DNA of 64,000 nt from Hyphomonadaceae bacterium (GTDB taxonomy: Bacteria > Pseudomonadota > Alphaproteobacteria > Caulobacterales > Aquidulcibacteraceae): positions 186,001 through 250,000 of the forward strand of contig JAHBYF010000003.1 in assembly GCA_019636095.1 (NCBI GenBank). The letters are read 5' to 3'. The first letter of the stretch is position 1, and the number at the start of each line of letters is the position of its first letter. Of the stretch, positions 16,566 to 25,136 are shown piece after piece. The position numbers were made by a program, and so were the translations under genes. The notes beneath the pieces were generated by a model. That model ran no database searches. It was not told where the DNA came from and worked only from the letters and a program-made list of their open reading frames with translations.

Positions 16566-17381
16566 ATGTTTGCAGGCAAGACCTGGTGGATCACTGGCGC
16601 CTCATCGGGAATCGGCGCCGCGCTGGCTAAGGCGCTGGCGAAAAATGGGGCGAAGCTGATCCTCTCAGGCCGCAATGTCGATGCGCTGAACGCTGCCGCC
16701 AAGTCGGTGGAAACTGAAACATTGGTGCTGCCGTTTGAGGCGACGGCTTACGGACGCATCCCGGCCCTGGTTGAACAGGCTTGGAATTGGAGCGGGCGTG
16801 TCGATGGACTCGTGAACAATGCAGGTATTTCGCAGCGCTCGCTGGCGATCGACACCGTGTTTGAGGTCTACGAGAAGATCATCAGCATTGATCTCTTGGC
16901 GCCGATTGCGCTGACGCAGGCGCTGTTGCCGCGCATGGCTGCTGCGGGCGGAGGCGACATCGTTGGGATTTCCAGCGTGGCCGGCATTGCCGGATCGCCG
17001 CTACGCAGCGCCTACAGCGCCGCCAAGGCCGGCCTGATCAGCTACAGCGACAGCGTGCGCGCCGAGACGTCACATCTGGGCATACGGGTGTTGGTTGTTG
17101 CCCCAGGATCAGTGAAAACCAACGTCTCCAAGAATGCGCTCGACGCAAATGCTGCGACGCGCGGGGTGAGCGATAGCGCGATCGACAACGGCATGGACGT
17201 GGATGTGGCGGCTGCGGCCATCGTCGAGTCGTTGCGCAAAGGCGATCGCGAGTTGATCCTCGCAGAAGGCGTGGAATTAGAGGTCGCGCGATTGCGGCGC
17301 GCCGATCCGAACAAATTGTTCGACCTAATGGCGCAGCTCGTTGCCGGAGGGTACGCCAAGCGACTCGGCGCAGAGAGTTAG
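16566..17381 (+). CDS. Short-chain dehydrogenase/reductase
   Basis: A 271-residue classical SDR: cofactor loop TGASSGIGAALA, NNAG motif, catalytic Ser in GISSVAGIAG and the YSAAK catalytic pair. The residue after the second strand (SGRN) suggests NADP(H) preference. The ATG at 16566 is preceded by GGGGAGAT; an in-frame start at 16530 adds 12 non-conserved residues. The oxidised substrate is unknown. It overlaps the convergent dioxygenase gene by 4 bp. Confidence 0.9.
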   Translation: MFAGKTWWITGASSGIGAALAKALAKNGAKLILSGRNVDALNAAAKSVETETLVLPFEATAYGRIPALVEQAWNWSGRVDGLVNNAGISQRSLAIDTVFEVYEKIISIDLLAPIALTQALLPRMAAAGGGDIVGISSVAGIAGSPLRSAYSAAKAGLISYSDSVRAETSHLGIRVLVVAPGSVKTNVSKNALDANAATRGVSDSAIDNGMDVDVAAAAIVESLRKGDRELILAEGVELEVARLRRADPNKLFDLMAQLVAGGYAKRLGAES

Positions 17382-18055
17382 CGCGCCCACATCCGCAGCA
17401 AGTTGGAGATGCTCTTGTCCAACCGGAGCAGTTCTTCGCGCGCGGCGCCGGCTTCGGAAAGCCGTGTGCGAGCCACGGAAAGATCAAACAAGGTTTCGCG
17501 TTGAGCTAGATCCGGCACAAAGCTCTGGACCCAGCCAACGGCGGCGAGGCGTACGCCGCTGGTCACGGGCGCAACATGATGGATAGAGCCAGCCGGATAG
17601 ATGAAAGCGTCGCCCGCTTCGAGCTTGATGCCCTGCTCGCCCAGCGCCGACTCGACCACCAGCTCACCGCCTTCATAACTCGATGCGTCCGCTAGGAAGA
17701 CCGTGAAGGCGAGATCGGTTCGAAGCTTGTCCTCGCCTTTGCCCATCAACGCGTCATCGGTGTGAGCCCCGTATGTCATGCCCGGCTCGTAGCGCGAAAA
17801 GAGCAAGCGCGAGACGCGCGCCGGGCGGGCGGCAATCTCAAAGAGCGGATGGCGACGCAGCGCATCGGACACGAAACGCTCGAGTTCCTTCACCTGAGGC
17901 ACGGAGCCATCAGCTTGCAGATTGTCCTTTACGCTGCGAGCGGCGGCGCCTGCCGTACGCTTGCCGGACGGCCACCCGAATTCTGATAGCTGGGCGCTGA
18001 CGAGTTGTAGGTCGGCGCTGCCGAGCACGTGCTGAAGAACCAAGCTCATGGCCAT
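17378..18055 (-). CDS. PKHD-type Fe(II)/2-oxoglutarate dioxygenase (YbiX/PiuC family)
   Basis: A 225-residue cytoplasmic oxygenase. The iron ligands appear as HTDDA and the distal HHVAPVTSG, the latter followed by an Arg for 2-oxoglutarate; FSRYEPGMTYGAHTD and FLADASSYEGGEL are family-typical. These enzymes are often linked to iron uptake in other bacteria, but no TonB receptor is adjacent here. A second in-frame ATG lies 6 bp inside. The start is divergent from a lipoprotein gene 100 bp away. Confidence 0.9.
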   Translation of the reverse strand: MAMSLVLQHVLGSADLQLVSAQLSEFGWPSGKRTAGAAARSVKDNLQADGSVPQVKELERFVSDALRRHPLFEIAARPARVSRLLFSRYEPGMTYGAHTDDALMGKGEDKLRTDLAFTVFLADASSYEGGELVVESALGEQGIKLEAGDAFIYPAGSIHHVAPVTSGVRLAAVGWVQSFVPDLAQRETLFDLSVARTRLSEAGAAREELLRLDKSISNLLRMWAR

Positions 18056-18155
18056 CCATACCCCATGCGCACCACTTGCGGACCAACAGTCGCACCTTGT
18101 TGCGAATAATTCTCATATCGGGCAAGGTGCGCCGCCTCAAGGGAGCGGGCTGAGC

Positions 18156-19025
18156 ATGATCACGCTGAAACTGAAGCATTGGCGAACCGTCGGCGTTGCG
18201 GCAACCGCTTTGGGATTGGCCGCCTGTGGCGAGGGCGGCGAAGGCTCCGACACCAGCGGCGAAGGCGGCCACGGCGAAGCCGGCCCAACGCCAATCGGCG
18301 AAAGCGGCGGCGCAACGCCTGCCACGCCGAACGCCTCAAGCGGCGAAGCAGGCGAAGCGGCTGGGAGCGGCGGCGAACAAGGCGAAGCGGGCGTGGTCGC
18401 TGCGTACGCGGGATTGTCCGGCGACAATCTTCAGGCGCTACGCATTCAGCATTTGCGCGGCTTCGTGATGGCGGCGGCGAAGATCGTCGAAGATCACGGC
18501 TCGTTCAGCGGCGAACCAGCAGACGCCGCGATCCTTGTGCAACAGGGTTTGCTTGAAGTGTACGAACCGGCGGCGGCGTCCTTCGCTTCGGTCGACCTGA
18601 GTTCCTTGCGTGAAGCGGCAGCCGGAACGAACTTCACACGCGCCCAGATGGTGCAGCGGCTGCGCACAGCCCAGGAGGAACTCACCCACGCCATCGGACA
18701 GCTGCGGTTCAACGACGCGCAATTGGTTGTGCGCATGGTCGACATTTCGACCGGTCTCTACCAGACCGCAATCGTCGATGGCGCTACCGATCCGATCGAA
18801 TACCAACACAGCATGGGCGCGGCATTGGCGGCGCAGCAGGCGCTCCTATTACGGCAAGATGAAATGCGCCGCCAAAACCGCGGCGCATACAGCCGTGCTG
18901 TTGGCGAATTGAATCGCTTTGTCGCCCTGTGGCCGTCGCGCGAACCACCAACAGATCCGGCGACCTACCAGCAAATCCTGGTGCAAGGCTCGCGCGTGCG
19001 GCTGGCGCTTTCGCCCTACCTCTAG
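18156..19025 (+). CDS. Putative lipoprotein with Gly/Glu/Ala-rich linker
   Basis: A 289-residue protein with a lipobox (LAAC at about residue 24). Residues 25-85 are a low-complexity run of Gly, Glu, Ser and Ala, encoded by imperfect GGCGAAG repeats. The remaining ~200 residues form an ordered, helical domain (LRIQHLRGFVMAAAK, LRTAQEELTHAIGQL) of no family that I recognise. GGGAG precedes the ATG at 18156; a longer frame upstream lacks a signal sequence. The linker suggests that a periplasmic domain is held away from the membrane. Confidence 0.77.
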   Translation: MITLKLKHWRTVGVAATALGLAACGEGGEGSDTSGEGGHGEAGPTPIGESGGATPATPNASSGEAGEAAGSGGEQGEAGVVAAYAGLSGDNLQALRIQHLRGFVMAAAKIVEDHGSFSGEPADAAILVQQGLLEVYEPAAASFASVDLSSLREAAAGTNFTRAQMVQRLRTAQEELTHAIGQLRFNDAQLVVRMVDISTGLYQTAIVDGATDPIEYQHSMGAALAAQQALLLRQDEMRRQNRGAYSRAVGELNRFVALWPSREPPTDPATYQQILVQGSRVRLALSPYL

Positions 19026-19537
19026 CCGCGCCGAAGCAGGATTGAGGGCTCACCCTTGTAGGTGGTGCGCGTGTATTCGCGAAAACCGTGTTTGGCGGCA
19101 AGCGCGAGCGATGGCGCATTACCGGGCGAGATCATGCAGACAAAGTCGCGGCGGCCAAAATGCGGTTCGCCCCAGTCGATCATCGCGGCAACCGCTTCGT
19201 TGGCATAGCCCTTTCCGTGCATGGTCGGCATAAGCGCCCAGCCCATTTCTGGCGCTTCGAACGCAGGCTCCATGTCACGCTTGAAGGCCCCGAATCCGCC
19301 TTCGCCGACAAAGGCGCCCGTTGCTTTCTCTTCGATCAGCCAAAATCCATGACTGAGCATTTGCCAATGGCCGGGGTAGCGCAAAAAGCGGCCCCAACTC
19401 TCTTCACGCGTCGAAGGCTTGCCTGAGATGAAGCGCACGACGCCCGGCTCGGCCCACATGACGGCGCAGGCGTCAAAGTCGCGTAACGCGTGCCCGCGCA
19501 GGCGCAGGCGTTCCGTTTCGACAACTGGGACCATCAT
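19022..19537 (-). CDS. GNAT family N-acetyltransferase (RimJ/RimL-like)
   Basis: A 171-residue acetyltransferase: TERLRLRGH start, MGWALMPTMHGKGYANEAVAA-type acetyl-CoA loop (HGKGYA) and SLALAAKHGFREY near the end. It overlaps the upstream tlpA-like gene by 4 bp (ATGA), so translation is coupled. Substrates of such proteins include ribosomal-protein N-termini and small amines; nothing here decides between them. Confidence 0.87.
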   Translation of the reverse strand: MMVPVVETERLRLRGHALRDFDACAVMWAEPGVVRFISGKPSTREESWGRFLRYPGHWQMLSHGFWLIEEKATGAFVGEGGFGAFKRDMEPAFEAPEMGWALMPTMHGKGYANEAVAAMIDWGEPHFGRRDFVCMISPGNAPSLALAAKHGFREYTRTTYKGEPSILLRRG

Positions 19538-20151
19538 TGCTCCGCGAGCACCGCTTCAATAACGCGGCTTGCGTCCTCACCACTCCAGTTGGCGCCGCCG
19601 GCCAAGCGGGCAATCTCCTGACCCTGCCGGTTGTAGATGATCGTCACCGGCATACCAGCGGCTTGCGCGTCGAAGAGAACGCCCCGGGTCATGTCCTGCA
19701 AAAACGGCAGCGAGCCGTCAGAGAGCCGCCGCAGTTCACTGATCGCCTTTGAGCGATCGCCTTCGCTGTCGACGCTGACCGGCACCACGGCGATCCGGCC
19801 CTCGAAATTCCGTTGAAGCGCCGCCAACGAGGGCATTTCTTCCATGCAGGGCGCGCACCACGTGGCCCATAGATTGAGCACTACGACTTGACCTTGATAG
19901 GCCGCGAGCGTGGTCTCGTTGCCGGCGGCATCCTGCAGCGCGCGCGTCGGCATGGGCGGAGGCGCCTCCTCGACGTAAAGCCTCGCCATTTCCCCGCTCG
20001 CAAATCTGCTCAGACCTTGTTGCGTCTCGGGCTTTGAAGAAGCGACCAAAAGCACGTAGACAAGCGCGATCGCCCCCACCGCCACAAGCGTTAGTGCAGC
20101 CCACAGCGCCCAGGGTTTCTGCGGGGGCGCGGAGTTTGCGTTCGTGTCCAA
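19534..20151 (-). CDS. TlpA-type membrane-anchored thioredoxin
   Basis: A 205-residue protein with an N-terminal membrane anchor (about residues 14-37) and a periplasmic thioredoxin domain with active site WCAPC ([11 protein letters not shown]) and a cis-Pro in GMPVTII. TlpA/ResE-like proteins reduce disulfides during cytochrome c or oxidase maturation. The start is TTG with AGAGGA 7 bp upstream. Its first codons overlap, on the opposite strand, the first codons of argH, so each promoter must lie within the other gene. Confidence 0.9.
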   Translation of the reverse strand: MDTNANSAPPQKPWALWAALTLVAVGAIALVYVLLVASSKPETQQGLSRFASGEMARLYVEEAPPPMPTRALQDAAGNETTLAAYQGQVVVLNLWATWCAPCMEEMPSLAALQRNFEGRIAVVPVSVDSEGDRSKAISELRRLSDGSLPFLQDMTRGVLFDAQAAGMPVTIIYNRQGQEIARLAGGANWSGEDASRVIEAVLAEQ

Positions 20152-21553
20152 TTCAGAATCCTCTGGCGGCGGTCAAAAGATGTGGGGCGGACGCTTTGCT
20201 GCCCAACCCGCCGACGCCATGCAAGCCATCAACGCCTCGATTGATGTCGACAAGCGCTTGTGGCGCGAGGACATCGAGGGCTCGAAAGCGCATGCGGCCA
20301 TGCTGGCGGCGCAGAGGATTATTACGGCGGAAGACAACGCCGCGATACAAGCTGGATTGGATCAGATTGCCGCGGAAATCGTTCAGGGGACGTTTGAATT
20401 CTCGGCGGCGCTTGAAGACATTCACCTGAATATCGAGGCGCGGCTGACAGAGCGGATCGGGGAAGCGGGAAAGCGGCTGCACACGGGTCGCTCACGCAAC
20501 GATCAGGTCGCGACAGATTTCAAGCTCTGGACAATGCGTGCGGCACGCGAGGCGGCGGATGGCTTGCGGGCGCTGCAAAAGGTGCTGCTTGGGCAAGCCG
20601 AGGCTCATGCCGATTGGGTGATGCCCGGCTTCACGCATCTGCAGACGGCGCAGCCGATCACTCTGGGCCACCACCTGCTCGCCTACGTGACGATGCTGGA
20701 GCGCGACCGCGTGCGGATCATTGGCGGCGCGCTGGAAGCTGCTTGGGAGTGCCCGCTAGGCGCGGCGGCGCTCGCCGGCACTGGATACAAGATTGATCGC
20801 GAGGCGACGGCGCAGGCTTTGGGTTTCCACGCCCCCGCATCGAACTCGCTGGACGCCGTGGGCTCGCGGGACTTTGCGCTGGCGGCGCTGAGCAATCTTT
20901 CGATCGCGATCACACATCTTTCGCGGCTGGCGGAGGAGATCGTGTTGTGGACGTCGCCACAGTTCGGCTTTGCGCGGTTGAGCGATGCTTGGTCGACAGG
21001 CTCTTCGATCATGCCACAGAAGCGCAATCCGGATGCGGCAGAGCTCATTCGCGCAAAGTCGGCACGCATTGGCGCGGACTTCGCGGCGCTGAACGCAATC
21101 GTGCAGAAACTGCCGCTCGCGTATGCAAAGGACCTGCAGGAAGACAAAACGCTCACCTTCTCGGCGTTCGATGACTTCGCGCTCTCGGTCACGGCCATGA
21201 TTGGCATGATCGAGACGATGCGCTTCGACCGCAATGCGATGCGCGCGGCAGCGGCGAAGGGATATTCCACAGCGACCGATCTTGCCGATTGGCTGGTGCG
21301 CGAACTCAGAGTGCCGTTCCGCGAAGCGCACGAAATCACAGGCAGGATCGTTCGCCGCGCCGAGGATGAAGGCGTGGCCGAGTTAGCACACTTGCCGCTC
21401 GACGCATTCCAGGCCGTCGATCCACGCATTACCGAGGCCGCTCGGGCGTTGTTGACGGTTGAAAAATCGGTTGAGAGCCGGGATAGCTATGGCGGGACCG
21501 CCCCTCAGCGCGTGCGCGAGCAGGTTGAGCGGTGGAAGGAGATGTTCAAATGA
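20144..21553 (+). CDS. argH: Argininosuccinate lyase
   Basis: A 469-residue enzyme releasing arginine and fumarate in the last step of arginine synthesis. MWGGRF at the N-terminus, [13 protein letters not shown], the signature [12 protein letters not shown] and the GGTAP end are all present. The start is GTG at 20144 with GGAG 9 bp upstream; an internal ATG at 20180 (MWGGRF) is a possible alternative that would remove the divergent overlap with tlpA. The stop overlaps the next ATG (ATGA), leading into lptM and lysA. Confidence 0.96.
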   Translation: MSNSESSGGGQKMWGGRFAAQPADAMQAINASIDVDKRLWREDIEGSKAHAAMLAAQRIITAEDNAAIQAGLDQIAAEIVQGTFEFSAALEDIHLNIEARLTERIGEAGKRLHTGRSRNDQVATDFKLWTMRAAREAADGLRALQKVLLGQAEAHADWVMPGFTHLQTAQPITLGHHLLAYVTMLERDRVRIIGGALEAAWECPLGAAALAGTGYKIDREATAQALGFHAPASNSLDAVGSRDFALAALSNLSIAITHLSRLAEEIVLWTSPQFGFARLSDAWSTGSSIMPQKRNPDAAELIRAKSARIGADFAALNAIVQKLPLAYAKDLQEDKTLTFSAFDDFALSVTAMIGMIETMRFDRNAMRAAAAKGYSTATDLADWLVRELRVPFREAHEITGRIVRRAEDEGVAELAHLPLDAFQAVDPRITEAARALLTVEKSVESRDSYGGTAPQRVREQVERWKEMFK

Positions 21554-21747
21554 GCCGCATCGTTCTGGCGCTTGCAACGCTGACGCTCCTGTCCGCATGC
21601 GGGATCAAAGGTGATCTCGCGCGGCCCGATCCGCTCTGGAATCGCGAAGACGCAATCCGTCGCGAGTGCCAAGCGCAAGCTGAGCGCAACCAGCAGCAAG
21701 ACCCACGCTGCGCGCAATATCAAACCGGGGCGCAGACAACGCCGTGA
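21550..21747 (+). CDS. lptM: LptM/YifL-like small lipoprotein
   Basis: A 65-residue lipoprotein with signal [15 protein letters not shown] and the short conserved CGIKGDL motif right after the acylated Cys, followed by a Gln-rich tail. LptM supports assembly of the LptD-LptE lipopolysaccharide translocon in the outer membrane in Enterobacteria; orthology here is inferred from size, motif and the classic argH-lptM-lysA position. It overlaps both neighbours by 4 bp. Confidence 0.85.
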   Translation: MSRIVLALATLTLLSACGIKGDLARPDPLWNREDAIRRECQAQAERNQQQDPRCAQYQTGAQTTP

Positions 21748-23000
21748 ACCATTTTGAGTATCGCGGCGGTGTGCTCTGCTGCGAAGGCGTAAAGCTCGCC
21801 GACATTGCCGAAGCCGTCGGCACGCCAGCTTACGTCTATTCCACCGCCACACTGGAGCGGCACCACCAGATATTCCGCGACGCCTTTGCACCGCGCAAAG
21901 TCCTCGTCGCCTTTGCCGTGAAAGCGAACGCGAACATCGCCGTGATCGCCACACTTGCGCGCAAGGGCGCGGGCGCGGACACGGTGAGCCAGGGCGAAAT
22001 CGAGCGCGCGCTGAGGGCCGGCGTCCCCGCTGAAAAGATCATTTTCTCGGGCGTTGGCAAAACGGCGGACGAACTTGCGTTCGCGGTGAAGGCGGGGGTT
22101 CACGAGATCAACATTGAGAGCCGCGCCGAGCTTGAACTTCTCTCTGAAATCGCGCGCGGTGTGGGTAAGAAAGCGCCCATTGCGATCCGTGTGAACCCGG
22201 ACGTCGGCGCCGGCGGCCACGAGAAAATCTCGACCGGCAAGGGCGATGCGAAATTCGGCGTTTCACCCGAGCAAGCCTTGGCGCTCTACGCGCGCGCCGT
22301 AGATGATCCACATCTACATGCGCAGGGTCTGGCGGTACACATCGGCAGCCAGATTCGTGATCTCGCGCCTCTGGAAGCCGCCTTCCGTGTGATGCGCGCG
22401 CTGGCGGAAAAGCTAAGGAGCGAGGGCGTCGCGATCGAACGCCTCGATCTCGGCGGCGGGCTCGGCGTACCCTATTTCAACGAGCCCGATCCGCCTGCGC
22501 CTTCGGAATATGCGGCAATGGTGAACCGCGTGTTTGATGGGTTCGAGATTGAGTTGTCGTTTGAGCCAGGTCGAATGATCGCCGCGAATGCGGGCGTGTT
22601 GCTATCGCGCGTCGTGCGGCTGCAGGAGCGGCCGCGGCCAATCGTGGTGCTTGATGCAGCCATGAACGATCTCATTCGGCCAGCGATTTATGATGCGTAC
22701 CACGACATCAAGCCGCTGAAACAAGCGGCAGGGGCAGTGAGAGCCGTCGATGTCGTCGGCCCGATCTGCGAAACTGGCGACACCTTCACCCGCAATCGGA
22801 TGCTCCCGCAGCTCGAAGCCGGCGACCTCGTCGCGTTCATGACCGCCGGCGCGTACGGCGCAGTGATGGCCTCGACGTACAATGCGCGCCCGCTTGTGCC
22901 TGAGGTGCTGGTGAGCGGCGACAAATTTGAAGTCGTGCGCCAGCGTTGGGACGTAGCGGAACAGCTCAAGCTTGAGCGTTTGCCAGGTTGGATGGCATAG
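21744..23000 (+). CDS. lysA: Diaminopimelate decarboxylase
   Basis: A 418-residue PLP enzyme making lysine from meso-diaminopimelate. PLP lysine lies in FAVKANAN; GADTVSQGE, HIGSQI, the GGGLG phosphate-binding loop and the active-site Cys region GPICETGD are visible. The start is GTG overlapping the lptM stop. Length is normal. The gene end faces a dispersed repeat and the convergent orthocaspase gene. Confidence 0.96.
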   Translation: MNHFEYRGGVLCCEGVKLADIAEAVGTPAYVYSTATLERHHQIFRDAFAPRKVLVAFAVKANANIAVIATLARKGAGADTVSQGEIERALRAGVPAEKIIFSGVGKTADELAFAVKAGVHEINIESRAELELLSEIARGVGKKAPIAIRVNPDVGAGGHEKISTGKGDAKFGVSPEQALALYARAVDDPHLHAQGLAVHIGSQIRDLAPLEAAFRVMRALAEKLRSEGVAIERLDLGGGLGVPYFNEPDPPAPSEYAAMVNRVFDGFEIELSFEPGRMIAANAGVLLSRVVRLQERPRPIVVLDAAMNDLIRPAIYDAYHDIKPLKQAAGAVRAVDVVGPICETGDTFTRNRMLPQLEAGDLVAFMTAGAYGAVMASTYNARPLVPEVLVSGDKFEVVRQRWDVAEQLKLERLPGWMA

Positions 23001-23014
23001 CGCTCTCGGGCCCG

Positions 23015-23087
23015 CCTTCGACAAGCTCAGACTGACGCTACTGAAACACCGACGCCAGAATTGGCATCACCCTGAGCCTGTCGACGT
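23015..23087. repeat. Dispersed inverted repeat (copy 5)
   Basis: CCTTCGACAAGCTCAGACTG (23015 on) and CACCCTGAGCCTGTCGA (to about 23084) face each other between the convergent lysA and orthocaspase genes. Confidence 0.85.
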
Positions 23088-23103
23088 GCGACGCCGGACG
23101 CCG

Positions 23104-24996
23104 CTAGAGCGCGATCACCGGAGCATCGACCTGCACGGCGCCGCGTTCAATCACCGGGAACTGGTAATTGCTTTGGCCGTCTTGGGTGTTGGCTTGGATG
23201 CGTTCCTCGTGCGCGAACTCGCGGCGGATATAAGCGGCGAGTTCACCAGCGGTAATGACGCGATCGTGGTTCTCATCCGCCCCGCCTTCGAGGCCAGTTT
23301 GGATGAAGTGTGAGAGGAAGCCGCCAGCTTGGAATTTTTCGGCGACGGAGCTGGTCAGATCTTCCTCAGAGCTGAAAATGCCCATCACGCCAGGACGGCT
23401 CACCACGTTGCGGGCAAAGCCGCCGCTGAAGCACGAATCCAACACCAGCAGCGCCGTTTGGGTATGCACTTGCTGGAACAGCTGATTCATCTCTTCGTCG
23501 GTAATCGAGCCGTCGACCATCTCGATGGTCTCGCTCTTGCCATCGGGTTCGGTGGCGCTGACTTGCGTGCGCACCTGGTTGCCGTGACCGGAGTAGAAGA
23601 ACAAGAACAGATCGTTGGGGCCTGCAGCGGCGGCCACGCGTTGGATTGCAGCGCGCACATTGGCGCGTGTGGCTTGGCCATCGACGAGCGTCACGCTTTC
23701 GGGCGCGAGTGTGCCTTGCCGTTGCAGAGATTGTTGCAACTTGCGCGCGTCTTCCGCAGTCAACGGCAGGTCATTGCCGGTGCCTGGATAGTCGGAAATG
23801 CCGACCATCACGGCGTACACGCGGCGGGCGCTGTTGTTCGCGGACACCTGCGGTGCGTTGCCCTGTTGTAGCGTCACGACGTATGCGCCCTGCTCACCGG
23901 GTTGATACGATGTCGCGCCGATCCGGTAGTTGCCGGTTTCGCTGAGCGTCGTTTCAATGCGGGCGTTGCGGTCTTCCGCGGAGATGTCGTCGTTGTCCTC
24001 CTGCGCGCCAGACGGCGCCAGCAGAATGAGATAAGGATCCAAGGCGGTAGAGCGCATGTCGATGGTCACGCGTTGACCGGCCTGTCCCTGAAAGTTGTAA
24101 GTGTCGATGAACTCGCCGCTTCGCAGGGTCGTATCGCCTGGCGCGAGTTCGCCGTTCATAGTTTGGCCGGCCGCGAAAGTCTGGCCGGGGCCGCCTTGGA
24201 GCGCATCGGTCGCGGTGGTGGTCTGGGCGGGACCAATATTGAGCTGATAGGCGCCCGTCTCACCGGCGGCATAGGACGTCACGTGGACGGTGTATTCGCC
24301 GTTCGCGGGCAGCGTGACGACGAGGCGGCTGTTGCGCGTGTTGTTCGCGGTGTCGTCGTCATTGTACTGCTGGAAACCGCCAGGGCCACTGATGGCGACG
24401 TAGGTGTCGAACTGCTGCGACGCGAGGCTGATTTCGACCTGCTGTCCGGCAACGCCCTGCAGCGGATAGGTGTCGAGATATTCGCCGCTCTGCAAAGTTG
24501 CATCACCCGGCGCGAGTTCGCCGCTTAAAGTTTGCACCGCGATCGGTGGCGACTGCCCCGGCGCCGTGTTGTTGGCGACGTTGCTGTCGGCTTCCCCGAT
24601 GCGATCGACGCGAAGATTGTACGCTCCGGTCGCATTGCGGCTAAAACTGGTGACGTAGACCTGCGCCGTTCCGTTCTCCGGAAAGATGATATTAACGCGC
24701 GAATTGTAGCTGCCGCTGCCATCGTCATCGTTGTCCTGAGAGAGTGAGCCCGGGCCGCGGACGTAGAGATAGGCGTCGAACGCGTCGGATGTCAGCGTGA
24801 TCGTGTATTGCTCACCCTGGCGGCCATTGAGCTGATACACGTCGGCGACGGCATTGTTCTGATCGGACTTGGTCTCACTCGCCTCAAGCGTGCCGCTAAC
24901 CGTCTGGCCGGGCTGCAAGCCGCCCGCGCCCATAAGTTGACCGCAAGCCGCCAAGGCGGCTGCAAGCACCATCGCGGCGGCTGTCCGAATGTTCAT
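23104..24996 (-). CDS. Lipoprotein orthocaspase (peptidase C14) with three PPC-like repeats
   Basis: A 630-residue protein. The ATG at 24996 (GAGGGGG upstream) starts a lipoprotein signal ending LAAC (Cys18). Three PPC-like beta domains (about 30-135, 155-265, 280-388) each carry a Tyr/Asp-rich strand set and a DND or DDD loop. A caspase-hemoglobinase domain (about 400-615) has the catalytic His471 in SGHG and Cys522 in DSCFSGG. Residues 574-585 (DENHDRVITAGE) fit a canonical EF-hand calcium loop. It should act in the periplasm or at the outer membrane, cleaving after basic residues if it behaves like known orthocaspases. No partner gene is adjacent. Confidence 0.88.
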   Translation of the reverse strand: MNIRTAAAMVLAAALAACGQLMGAGGLQPGQTVSGTLEASETKSDQNNAVADVYQLNGRQGEQYTITLTSDAFDAYLYVRGPGSLSQDNDDDGSGSYNSRVNIIFPENGTAQVYVTSFSRNATGAYNLRVDRIGEADSNVANNTAPGQSPPIAVQTLSGELAPGDATLQSGEYLDTYPLQGVAGQQVEISLASQQFDTYVAISGPGGFQQYNDDDTANNTRNSRLVVTLPANGEYTVHVTSYAAGETGAYQLNIGPAQTTTATDALQGGPGQTFAAGQTMNGELAPGDTTLRSGEFIDTYNFQGQAGQRVTIDMRSTALDPYLILLAPSGAQEDNDDISAEDRNARIETTLSETGNYRIGATSYQPGEQGAYVVTLQQGNAPQVSANNSARRVYAVMVGISDYPGTGNDLPLTAEDARKLQQSLQRQGTLAPESVTLVDGQATRANVRAAIQRVAAAAGPNDLFLFFYSGHGNQVRTQVSATEPDGKSETIEMVDGSITDEEMNQLFQQVHTQTALLVLDSCFSGGFARNVVSRPGVMGIFSSEEDLTSSVAEKFQAGGFLSHFIQTGLEGGADENHDRVITAGELAAYIRREFAHEERIQANTQDGQSNYQFPVIERGAVQVDAPVIAL

Positions 24997-25136
24997 CGCA
25001 TCCCCCTCAAGAGCGAGGCCGAGCTTAAAGCCGCCCCCATGGGCGTCAACATGGGGAACCAAGGCTTCTGACTGTGTCTTTGCGAGGGATGGTCATGGTT
25101 TGGCTCAAAACGGGCTGATACCGTCGCCGCACGAAC

